In this document: positions 40,176-47,208 of the stretch, piece after piece
How the letters are laid out: the number at the start of each line of letters is the position of its first letter
Numbering within the stretch: position 1 is the first letter of the stretch
Source of the DNA: Saccharothrix sp. S26
Lineage (GTDB): Bacteria; Actinomycetota; Actinomycetes; Mycobacteriales; Pseudonocardiaceae
Assembly (NCBI RefSeq): GCF_021390395.1
Contig: NZ_JAJUWT010000013.1
Location: 210,822 to 274,821, forward strand
DNA length: 64,000 bases
Direction: 5' to 3'
The notes under the pieces: model-generated
Database searches by the model: none
What the model was told of the DNA's origin: nothing
Seen by the model: the letters and a program-made list of their open reading frames with translations, nothing else
Program-made: the position numbers and the translations under genes

Positions 40176-41387
40176 ATGCCGCCGCGGATCGCCGTCGTGA
40201 TCCCCACCTACAACCGCGCCGAACTGCTCCGACGCACCCTCCACAGCCTCACCGACCAAACCCTCCCACCCGGCGACTACGAGATCGTCGTCGCCGACGA
40301 CGGCTCCACCGACCACACCGCCGACGTCACCGCCGACTTCCACCACCACCTGCGACTGCGCTACCACCACCAACCCGACCAAGGCCGCCGCGTCGGACAC
40401 GCCCGCAACGCGGGCGCACGCCTCACCACCGCACCCGTCCTCGCCTTCCTCGACGCCGGCACCCTCGCCGGCCCCGACTTCACCCGCGCCCACGCCGACG
40501 CCCACACCACCCACCCCGTCCTCAACCTCGGCTACGTCCACGGCTACCGCCCCTGGGACCCCACACCCGGCCTCGCCGAAGCCCTCACCACCCGAACCCC
40601 GAAGCAAGTCCACCAGCAGTTCCGGGACGACCCCGGCTTCCGCGACATCCGCCACGAACCCCTGGCCGCCGTCGACTTCCAGCCCGACCGCCTCGCCTTC
40701 CCCTGGCTCTACGCCTGGGGCCTGAACTGCTCGATGCGCCGCACCGACTTCGACGCCGTCGGCGGCTTCGACGAACGCTTCGTCGACTGGGGCACCGAAG
40801 ACCTCGAACTCGGCTACCGCCTGCACAAGCACGGCCTGGCCACCCACTTCGACCTCGCCGCCTGGGCCGTCGAACCACCACACGACCGCGACACGGGGGA
40901 GATGCTCGCCTCCGCCAAGCGCACCATGCGCCAGTTCCTCGACAAGACCCACGAACCCGGCGTCGAACTCGTCTGGGCCGGCCTCGAACGAGACAACCCG
41001 CTCATCGCCGAAGCCGAACACCGCACCCTGACCGAGTGGACCGACCAGGCCCGCACCCTCGACGTCCGACCGGAGATCGACCACCACGTCGCGGACGCCG
41101 GGGGACCGGTGTGCGTCCTCGGCTGCGGCGACGACATCCCGGACACCGTGCCGGAAGGGAGCGTCCTGATCGACTTCGACGCCGACCTCCTGGCGAAGAC
41201 CACCGGCGGACACACCCGCCACCACGCCATCGGCCTGCACATCCCGCTGCCGGACGCCTCGGTGCGGCGCGTCGTCGTCACGTCACGGCTCAACGGCATG
41301 TGGCGCACGTGGGGCGACATCATCACCGCGGAGGCGCGGCGGGTCGGCAGGGAAGCGCCCCGGATCGTCGCCCAACCTCGTACTTAA
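40176..41387 (+). CDS. family 2 glycosyltransferase with C-terminal extension; stop codon lies in dif
   Basis: 403 residues. N-terminal GT-A domain: AVVIPTYNRAELLRRTLHSL, DxD-like VVADDGSTDHTADV near residue 42, and near residue 198 GGFDERFVDWGTEDLELGYRLHKHG, the galactosyltransferase C-terminal (GT7-like) acceptor block. The last ~130 residues (GPVCVLGCGDDIPDTVPEGSVLIDFDADLLAKTTGGH) look like a partial Rossmann domain. RBS AAGGAG is 5 nt from the ATG. The TAA stop is inside the dif sequence that follows. Sugar donor and acceptor unknown. Confidence 0.88.
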   Translation: MPPRIAVVIPTYNRAELLRRTLHSLTDQTLPPGDYEIVVADDGSTDHTADVTADFHHHLRLRYHHQPDQGRRVGHARNAGARLTTAPVLAFLDAGTLAGPDFTRAHADAHTTHPVLNLGYVHGYRPWDPTPGLAEALTTRTPKQVHQQFRDDPGFRDIRHEPLAAVDFQPDRLAFPWLYAWGLNCSMRRTDFDAVGGFDERFVDWGTEDLELGYRLHKHGLATHFDLAAWAVEPPHDRDTGEMLASAKRTMRQFLDKTHEPGVELVWAGLERDNPLIAEAEHRTLTEWTDQARTLDVRPEIDHHVADAGGPVCVLGCGDDIPDTVPEGSVLIDFDADLLAKTTGGHTRHHAIGLHIPLPDASVRRVVVTSRLNGMWRTWGDIITAEARRVGREAPRIVAQPRT

Positions 41388-41409
41388 CATAATGTAGATT
41401 ATCGGCGTT
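41382..41409 (-). other. dif: dif chromosome-dimer resolution site
   Basis: 28 bp read on the minus strand as AACGCCGATAA (XerC arm), TCTACA (centre), TTATGTTAAGT (XerD arm). The known actinobacterial dif consensus has CGCCGATAAT..ACATTATGT.AAGT and the E. coli XerD arm is TTATGTTAAAT, so 10 of 11 XerD-arm bases match E. coli. It is an AT-rich island in about 73% GC DNA. XerCD/FtsK would resolve chromosome dimers here, placing the window at the terminus of a circular chromosome. Confidence 0.88.
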
Positions 41410-41913
41410 ACCGACAGGCTGGTCGGCAGGGGTCACGGGTGCCTCGAAGACCGGCCTGTCCAGCCCGTCGTCGACACATGTTCCGCACACACACCGCCGT
41501 CGCGTCCGACGGGCCGCGCGCACATCTACTGCCGCCCGCGCCGCAACGGCGACCGACGGGCGGCCACTGGGCAACGACCCAGCGGCCTCGTCGTGCGGGG
41601 AACGGCTGGAGGCCCGACTCGGGCCAACCGTCCCGGCACACCACCGGAGAAACGTCACAGTGACGGATCATGGGTGGTGTGTCGGGACGGCGACTCGATG
41701 CGCGCGCCGGTTCACACGAGCAGATGATCATGAAGGCCGGGGCCCCCAGGGCTCCCTGAATCCCCTTGGCGAACCCTCCAGGCCGCCAGGTCGCGCGCGC
41801 GATCGGTCGCGTGTGCACGTGAATGTGCGTCCCAAGGGCCGGACCGGGCCGACGGCGAGGCGTTCGAGAGTGGCATCCCCCGGTCGGAGCCCGAACCCCT
41901 TCCGGACCGACTT

Positions 41914-41941
41914 TTCATGGATAATTGCCATTATCCATGAA
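41914..41941. other. 28-bp perfectly symmetric dif-like site
   Basis: TTCATGGATAAT, spacer TGCC, ATTATCCATGAA: 12-bp perfect arms, total 28 bp. The core GATAAT-N4-ATTAT is the same, with the same spacing, as the dif core (GATAAT-CTAC-ATTAT); the outer arms differ. It could be the crossover site of the Xer-like recombinase encoded 274 bp downstream, or an operator. It is the only other AT-rich island nearby. Confidence 0.6.
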
Positions 41942-42184
41942 TCACCACCAACGACCTGCGGAGCAGGCGGACTCCTGACGTGAGCCACGACGGCGGACAT
42001 GCTGGCAGGCGGCCCCGCTCCCCTGATCAGCAGAAGGTCCAGACGACCGGCCGGGCTTGGAGAAGCCGCCTCCGCGAGGCCCTGCCACCCGCTGCGGGGT
42101 GGTGCGTTCCGTGGACGTCGCCCGGGCGGAAGGCCGCTCCCCTCCCCCGGGTCGATCGGTCGGCGGGCTCCCGCGGTGCCGAAA

Positions 42185-42207
42185 TTGTCGGTGGTGTGCG
42201 GTAGGAA
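42185..42207 (+). promoter_or_regulatory. PafBC-type (RecA-independent) DNA-damage promoter
   Basis: TTGTCGGTG, exactly 8 nt, TAGGAA. The mycobacterial RecA-NDp/PafBC consensus is TTGTCRGTG-N8-TANNNT, and all nine -35-box bases fit. The -10 ends 7 nt before the ATG at 42215, so the transcript would be leaderless. AGGAAG in the same place could otherwise act as a ribosome site. Confidence 0.7.
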
Positions 42208-42214
42208 GATCGAC

Positions 42215-43186
42215 ATGTTGGTGGTTGCCGCTCAGGAGTCGTTCTTCCTCGCTCGTCGGCCGCGGAAGGATTCGCCGCACACGACGGCGGCGTACCGGCG
42301 TGATCTGGCCGGTGTCACGGCGTTGTTGGCGCAGGTGGCGGGTACTGCGCCGGACCGGTTGCGGATGGTGGATCTGACGGCGCGGAACTTGCGCGAGGCG
42401 TTCGGGGTGTTCGCGGACACGCATGCGAAGTCGTCGGTGTTGCGGGCGTGGTCGACGTGGAACCAGTTCTTGACGTTCTGCGTGGCCGAGGAGTTGGTGG
42501 CGGGTAATCCGATGGGTGCGGTGGCGCGGCCGAAGACGCCTCCGTTGGTGCCGAAGCCGTTGCGGGGTGAGGACACGCCGGAGCGGTTGTTGGCGGCGGC
42601 GGCGGAGGGTGCGCGGCGGGGGCGTGACCCGTGGCCGGAGCGGGACGTGCTGGTGTTGGCGTTGGGGTTGGTGGCGGGGTTGCGGTCGGCGGAGATGCGG
42701 ACGTTGACGTTGGCGTCGGTGGTGGGTCGGCCGGGTGAGCGTCGGTTGCACGTGGCGGGCAAGGGCAATCGGGATCGGTCGGTGCCGATCGAGCCGGCGA
42801 TGGATCGGATCATCGAGCAGTACCTGGTGTCGTGTCGGCGGCGTTTTCCGCAGGGGCGGTTCGATCGGGGGTCGGCGTTGTTGCGTGATCGGCACGGTGA
42901 GCCGATCGGGCGGGGTGGGTTGGAGTATTTGGTGCGGTCGTGCTTCCGGTGGGCGGGGTTGCACGACCGGGTGCCGTCGGGGGCGAATCTGCACGCGTTG
43001 CGGCACACGTTCGCGACGCGGTTGGCGGAGGACGGTGCGTCGGCGTCGGAGATCATGGCGTTGTTGGGGCACGCGTCGTTGGCGACGTCGCAGAACTACA
43101 TCGAGGCGACGGCGCGTGAGCGGCGGGCGGCGGTGGCGGGTAATCGGACGTATGCGTCGTTGGCGCGGTTGCCTCGGCGGGAGTAG
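42215..43186 (+). CDS. Xer-like tyrosine recombinase
   Basis: 323 residues, close to XerC/XerD (~300). N-terminal SAM-like core-binding domain (TTAAYRRDLAGVTALLAQ). The catalytic domain has Arg in GLRSAEMRTL (~157), HxxR in LHALRHTFATRLAEDGA (~260), His in LLGHASLATSQNY and the Tyr nucleophile there (~294). It resembles XerC/D more than phage integrases (no Arm-binding domain). It sits beside dif and a second dif-like site, and its promoter is of the DNA-damage type. Whether it is the housekeeping XerC or XerD or a third recombinase is not decidable here. Confidence 0.9.
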   Translation: MLVVAAQESFFLARRPRKDSPHTTAAYRRDLAGVTALLAQVAGTAPDRLRMVDLTARNLREAFGVFADTHAKSSVLRAWSTWNQFLTFCVAEELVAGNPMGAVARPKTPPLVPKPLRGEDTPERLLAAAAEGARRGRDPWPERDVLVLALGLVAGLRSAEMRTLTLASVVGRPGERRLHVAGKGNRDRSVPIEPAMDRIIEQYLVSCRRRFPQGRFDRGSALLRDRHGEPIGRGGLEYLVRSCFRWAGLHDRVPSGANLHALRHTFATRLAEDGASASEIMALLGHASLATSQNYIEATARERRAAVAGNRTYASLARLPRRE

Positions 43187-43268
43187 CGGGGTGCGGTGCG
43201 GGTGCCTGGGACGGCTGATTGTTAGCCCGTTCGGGTGACGTGCTGGTGCGGATCGTGCTGTTGGCGGG

Positions 43269-43274
43269 TAGTCA
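43269..43274 (+). promoter_or_regulatory. -10 hexamer for ku gene
   Basis: TAGTCA, 6 nt before the ATG at 43281. No ribosome site precedes this ATG, which supports a leaderless mRNA. Confidence 0.35.
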
Positions 43275-43280
43275 CGTGGC

Positions 43281-44165
43281 ATGAGGTCCGTGTGGCGTGG
43301 GGCGATCTCCTTCGGGTTGGTGACGATCGGTGTCCGGTTGTACACGGCCACGGAGGAGCACGACTTCCGGTTCCACCAGGTGCACCGGGAGGACGGTGGG
43401 CGCATCCGGTACAAGCGGGTGTGCCAGGTGTGCGGCGAGGAGGTCGCCTACGCCGACATCGCGAAGGGTTACGAGCTGGACGACGGTCGGGTCGTGGTGT
43501 TGGACGCCGAGGATTTCGACAAGTTGCCGTTGAACACCGATCACGCGATCGACGTGTTGGAGTTCGTGCCGGTCGACGAGGTGGATCCGATCTATTTCCA
43601 GAAGTCTTATTATCTGGAGCCGGACAAGGCGGCGACGCGTCCTTATGTGTTGTTGCGGACGGCGTTGGAGAACAGTGGTCAGTTGGCGGTGGTGAAGATC
43701 ACGATTCGCCAGCGGGAGACGTTGGCGTTGTTGCGGGCGCGTGATGACGTGTTGGTGATGCACACGATGTTGTGGCCGGATGAGGTGCGGAAGCCGGATT
43801 TCGAGTTCTTGGGGTCGGATGTGGAGGTGCGGCCGCAGGAGTTGAAGATGGCGTCGTCGTTGGTGGACAGCATGGCGGGGTCGTTCGATCCGGGTGATTT
43901 CTCCGACGATTACACCGAGGCGATGCAGAAGGTGATCGAGGCGAAGGCGGAGGGTGCGGAGCTGCCGGAGCGGCCGGAGGCGGAGGAGTCCGGTGAGGTG
44001 ATCGACCTGATGACGGCGCTGGAGCGGAGTGTGGAGCAGGCGAAGTCGGCGCGGGGTGGGAAGTCCGCGGGGCGCAAGCCCGCGGCGAAGAAGACGGCGT
44101 CGGCGTCGGCGGCGAAGGGTGCTGAGCGGAAGGCTCCGGCGAAGAAGAAGGCGAAGCCCGCCTGA
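43281..44165 (+). CDS. ku: Ku protein, non-homologous end joining
   Basis: 294 residues. Opens with the invariant RSVWRGAISFGLVTIGVRLYTATEEHDFRFHQVH, then YKRVCQVCGEEVAYADIAKGYEL and YVLLRTALENSGQLAVVKITIRQRE. The C-terminal ~40 residues are Lys/Ala-rich (AGRKPAAKKTASASAAKG), the extension that aids DNA binding and LigD recruitment. The homodimer rings broken DNA ends and recruits LigD. The gene is 94 bp after the recombinase and 16 bp before the ligase gene. Confidence 0.97.
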   Translation: MRSVWRGAISFGLVTIGVRLYTATEEHDFRFHQVHREDGGRIRYKRVCQVCGEEVAYADIAKGYELDDGRVVVLDAEDFDKLPLNTDHAIDVLEFVPVDEVDPIYFQKSYYLEPDKAATRPYVLLRTALENSGQLAVVKITIRQRETLALLRARDDVLVMHTMLWPDEVRKPDFEFLGSDVEVRPQELKMASSLVDSMAGSFDPGDFSDDYTEAMQKVIEAKAEGAELPERPEAEESGEVIDLMTALERSVEQAKSARGGKSAGRKPAAKKTASASAAKGAERKAPAKKKAKPA

Positions 44166-44181
44166 GGGCGTGGCGGCGCGG

Positions 44182-45636
44182 ATGGGCGGGGATCTTTCGG
44201 AGTACCGGCGCAAGCGGGATCCGGGGCGGACGCCGGAGCCGGTGCCGGGTGACGGGTCGGTGTTGCCGCGTGGTGGTGACGACACGTTCGTGATCCAGGA
44301 GCACCACGCGTCGCGGTTGCACTGGGATGTGCGGTTGGAGCGGGGTGGGGTGTTGGTGTCGTGGGCGGTGCCGAAGGGGTTGCCGCCGGAGCCGGGGACG
44401 ATCCGGTTGGCGGTGCGGACCGAGGATCACCCGTTGGAGTACGCGTCGTTCTCGGGGGTGATCCCGAAGGGTGAGTACGGCGCGGGTGAGATGGTGATCT
44501 GGGATCGGGGTCGGTACGAGACGGTGAAGTGGTCCGACCGCGAGGTGGACGTGGTGTTGCACGGGGCGCGGGTGGAGGGTGAGTTCGTGTTCTTCCGCCG
44601 TGGTGGGGCGGGTGGGGGCAAGGACTGGATGGTGCGGCGGCGGCACGAGGCGGTGCGTGCGGATTGGGTGCCGTTGCCGGAGTGGGTCTCCCCCATGTTG
44701 GCGACGCCGGCGGTGGAGTTGCCGGGGCCCGAGTCGGGGTGGGCGTTCGAGTTCAAGTGGGACGGGGTGCGGGCGATCGCGCGGGTGGAGGGTGGGCGGG
44801 TGCGGTTGACGAGTCGGTTGGGCAATGACGTGACGGGGACGTACCCGGAGTTGCAGGGGTTGGGTGAGCAGCTGGGTGCGACGCAGGTGTTGTTGGACGG
44901 GGAGATCGTGGCGTTGGAGGGTGGTCGGCCGAGTTTCGGGGCGTTGCAGCGGCGGATGCACGCGTCGGCGGCGCAGGCGCGGCGGTTGGTGGGGCGGACG
45001 CCGGTGACGTTCCTGGTGTTCGACGTGTTGCACCTGGACGGCTCCCCCACGGTGGAGTTGCCGTATGAGCGGCGGCGGGTGTTGTTGGAGGGGTTGGGGT
45101 TGCGGGGTGCGCACTGGTTGACGCCGAGGGCGTTCCCGGGTGCGGGTGCGGAGGTGTTGGCGGCGAGTCGGGAGCAGGGGTTGGAGGGGGTGGTGGCGAA
45201 GCGGCTGGATTCGCGTTATGTGCCGGGTCAGCGGTCGCCGCAGTGGGTGAAGGTGACGTCGGTGGTGACGCAGGAGGTGGTGGTGGGTGGGTGGCGGCCG
45301 GGTGTGGGCAAGCGTGCGGGGTTGGTGGGGTCGTTGTTGTTGGGGATCCCGGACGCGGCGGGTGGGTTGGTGTTCGCGGGGTCGGTGGGGACGGGGTTCG
45401 ACCGGGCGGAGTTGGAGCGGTTGACGGTGCGGTTGTCGGGGTTGGGGGTGCAGCGGTCGCCGTTCGGGTCGGAGGTGCCGCGGGAGCGGGCTCGGGGTGC
45501 GCGGTGGGTGCGTCCGGTGCTGGTGGGTGAGGTGGCGTTCCGGGAGTGGACGGCGGATGGGCGGTTGCGGTTCCCGACGTGGCGGGGGTTGCGGCCGGAT
45601 CGGGAGCCCGGGGAGGTGCGGCGTGGTGGCGGCTGA
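44182..45636 (+). CDS. ligD: LigD phosphoesterase-ligase protein
   Basis: 484 residues. N-terminal 3'-phosphoesterase domain (FVIQEHHASRLHWDVRLE with the catalytic His/Asp and FSGVIPKGEYGAGEM), then an ATP-dependent ligase with motif I FKWDGVRAIAR (Lys ~193), VLLDGEIVALEG, GLEGVVAKRLDSRY and an OB-fold with WVKVT. It lacks the polymerase domain, which the next gene encodes. Start ATG 44182 (GTG 44170 also possible). It overlaps the next gene by 14 bp. Confidence 0.95.
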   Translation: MGGDLSEYRRKRDPGRTPEPVPGDGSVLPRGGDDTFVIQEHHASRLHWDVRLERGGVLVSWAVPKGLPPEPGTIRLAVRTEDHPLEYASFSGVIPKGEYGAGEMVIWDRGRYETVKWSDREVDVVLHGARVEGEFVFFRRGGAGGGKDWMVRRRHEAVRADWVPLPEWVSPMLATPAVELPGPESGWAFEFKWDGVRAIARVEGGRVRLTSRLGNDVTGTYPELQGLGEQLGATQVLLDGEIVALEGGRPSFGALQRRMHASAAQARRLVGRTPVTFLVFDVLHLDGSPTVELPYERRRVLLEGLGLRGAHWLTPRAFPGAGAEVLAASREQGLEGVVAKRLDSRYVPGQRSPQWVKVTSVVTQEVVVGGWRPGVGKRAGLVGSLLLGIPDAAGGLVFAGSVGTGFDRAELERLTVRLSGLGVQRSPFGSEVPRERARGARWVRPVLVGEVAFREWTADGRLRFPTWRGLRPDREPGEVRRGGG

Positions 45637-46531
45637 CGCGGTGGTGTCGGTGGAGGGTCGTCGGGTGAAGCTGACGAACCTGGGCAAGGTGTTGTACCCG
45701 GAGGTGGGGTTCACCAAGGCCGAGGTGATCGACTACTACACGCGGATCGCGCCGGTGTTGTTGCCGCACGTGGCGGGTCGGCCGATGACGGTGCGGCGGT
45801 ATCCGAACGGGGTGGACGGGAAGTCGTTCTTCGAGAAGAACGTGCCGTCGCACGCGCCGGAGTGGGTGCGGACGGTGCGGGTGGAGACGCCGGGGTCGTC
45901 GCGGGGTGCGGAGTTCGCGGACTTCGTGGTGGTGGAGGACTTGGCGACGTTGGTGTGGTTGGCGAACCTGGCGGCTTTGGAGTTGCACGTGCCGCAGTGG
46001 ACGGTGGGTGCGCGGGGTGGGCGGCGCTCCCCCGACCTGGTGGTGTTCGACCTGGATCCGGGTGAGCCGGCGACGGTGGTGGAGTGCTGTCGGGTGGCGT
46101 GCCGGGTGCGGGAGGTGTTGGTGGCGGACGGGTTGGCGCCGGTGGTGAAGACGTCGGGGTCGAAGGGGTTGCAGGTGTACGCGGCGGTGTCGGTGTCGTC
46201 GCCGGAGCGGACGTCGGAGTACGCGAAGGGGGTGGCGCGGCGGTTGGCGCGGGAGTGGCCGCGGGAGGTGGTGTGGCGGATGGCGAAGGCGGAGCGGACG
46301 GGGCGGGTGTTGATCGACTGGTCGCAGAACAACCCGGCGAAGACGACGGTGGCTCCGTACTCGTTGCGGGCTCGGGCGCGGCCGTCGGTGTCGACGCCGG
46401 TGTCGTGGGAGGAGGTGGAGGGATGTCGGGTGGTGGAGGACCTGGTGTTCCTGGCCGACGAGGTGCGGGAGCGGGTGGGGTCGGGTGGTGATCTGTTCGC
46501 GCCGGGAAAGCCGTCGCGGTTGCCGCGGTGA
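45623..46531 (+). CDS. ligD: LigD polymerase-domain protein
   Basis: 302 residues. A primase-polymerase (AEP) domain: KLTNLGKVLYPEVGFTKAEVIDYYTRIAPVLLPHVAGRPMTVRRYP, catalytic DLD in VVFDLDPGE (~140), TSGSKGLQVY (~178) and the third Asp in VLIDWSQNN (~230). It fills gaps with ribonucleotides during end joining. Mycobacterial LigD carries all domains in one chain; here polymerase and ligase are separate. RBS GGAGG lies 6 nt before the first of two GTG codons. Confidence 0.95.
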   Translation: MVAADAVVSVEGRRVKLTNLGKVLYPEVGFTKAEVIDYYTRIAPVLLPHVAGRPMTVRRYPNGVDGKSFFEKNVPSHAPEWVRTVRVETPGSSRGAEFADFVVVEDLATLVWLANLAALELHVPQWTVGARGGRRSPDLVVFDLDPGEPATVVECCRVACRVREVLVADGLAPVVKTSGSKGLQVYAAVSVSSPERTSEYAKGVARRLAREWPREVVWRMAKAERTGRVLIDWSQNNPAKTTVAPYSLRARARPSVSTPVSWEEVEGCRVVEDLVFLADEVRERVGSGGDLFAPGKPSRLPR

Positions 46532-46577
46532 GCGGCTTATCCTGGCCTGCTGACCGGGCGAGGACAGGGGGCGTGTC

Positions 46578-47126
46578 GTGGGGTTGTCGGAGGAGGAGAT
46601 CCGGGCGGCGTACGTGGGTGGTGCGCCGAGGTTGTCGGGTCGGGTGGTGCTGGTGGAGTACGACCCGGCGTGGCCGGGGTTGTACGAGCGTGAGGCGGCG
46701 CGGATCCGGGCCGTGCTGGGTGGTGTGGTGGTGGGGTTGGCGCACGTGGGGTCGACGTCGGTGCCGGGGTTGGCGGCGAAGCCGATCGTGGACGTGGTGT
46801 TGACGGTGGCGGATTCGGCGGACGAGGGGTCGTACGTGCCGGCGTTGGAGGCGGCGGGGTACGTGTTGCGGATCCGGGAGCCGGGGTGGTTGGAGCACCG
46901 GATGTTCAAGGGGCCGGACACGGACGTGAACCTGCACGTGTTCACGGCGGGTGAGCCGGAGGTGGCGCGGATGCTGGCGTTCCGGGACCGGTTGCGGGTG
47001 TCGGAGGAGGATCGCCGGTTGTACGAGGGGGTGAAGCGGGGGTTGGCGGCGCGGGACTGGGAGTACTTGCAGCAGTACGCGGACGCGAAGGCGGAGGTGG
47101 TGGCCGACATCCTCGGCCGCGCCTGA
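46578..47126 (+). CDS. GrpB/UPF0157 family nucleotidyltransferase-like protein
   Basis: 182 residues. GrpB signature: VVLVEYDPAWPGLYEREAARI, VGLAHVGSTSVPGLAAKPIVDVVLTV (the GSTSxxG..(K)PxIDxxL of a nucleotidyltransferase fold) and HRMFKGPDTDVNLHVF. Function unknown. GTG 46578, 46 bp downstream of the LigD polymerase gene, so it may be read through with the repair operon. Confidence 0.93.
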   Translation: MGLSEEEIRAAYVGGAPRLSGRVVLVEYDPAWPGLYEREAARIRAVLGGVVVGLAHVGSTSVPGLAAKPIVDVVLTVADSADEGSYVPALEAAGYVLRIREPGWLEHRMFKGPDTDVNLHVFTAGEPEVARMLAFRDRLRVSEEDRRLYEGVKRGLAARDWEYLQQYADAKAEVVADILGRA

Positions 47127-47208
47127 CCCGTGTTCGCGGGTGTGTCTGTCCCCCGGTGGCGTGTCCCCCGGGTGGTTGGTGTGTGGTCGCGGTCGGGAGG
47201 GTTCGCGG

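Larger units (their letters stand above)
41388..42214. other. 827-bp non-coding interval containing dif and a second dif-like site
   Basis: No frame here has convincing codon bias or recognisable protein. It contains dif (41382-41409), 504 bp of undistinguished sequence, a symmetric 28-bp site (41914-41941) and, at its right end, the recombinase promoter (42185-42207). Fragments such as 41461-41660 may be gene debris but could not be identified. Confidence 0.6.

Noticed and set aside
41410..41913. Possible gene between the two dif-type sites
   Set aside because: All frames are broken or Arg/Pro-rich without motif; treated as non-coding.
42215..43186. Integrase of a mobile element
   Set aside because: Lacks an Arm-binding N-domain, no phage or plasmid genes follow and no second att repeat was seen; Xer-like classification preferred, though an exploited Xer site is not excluded.
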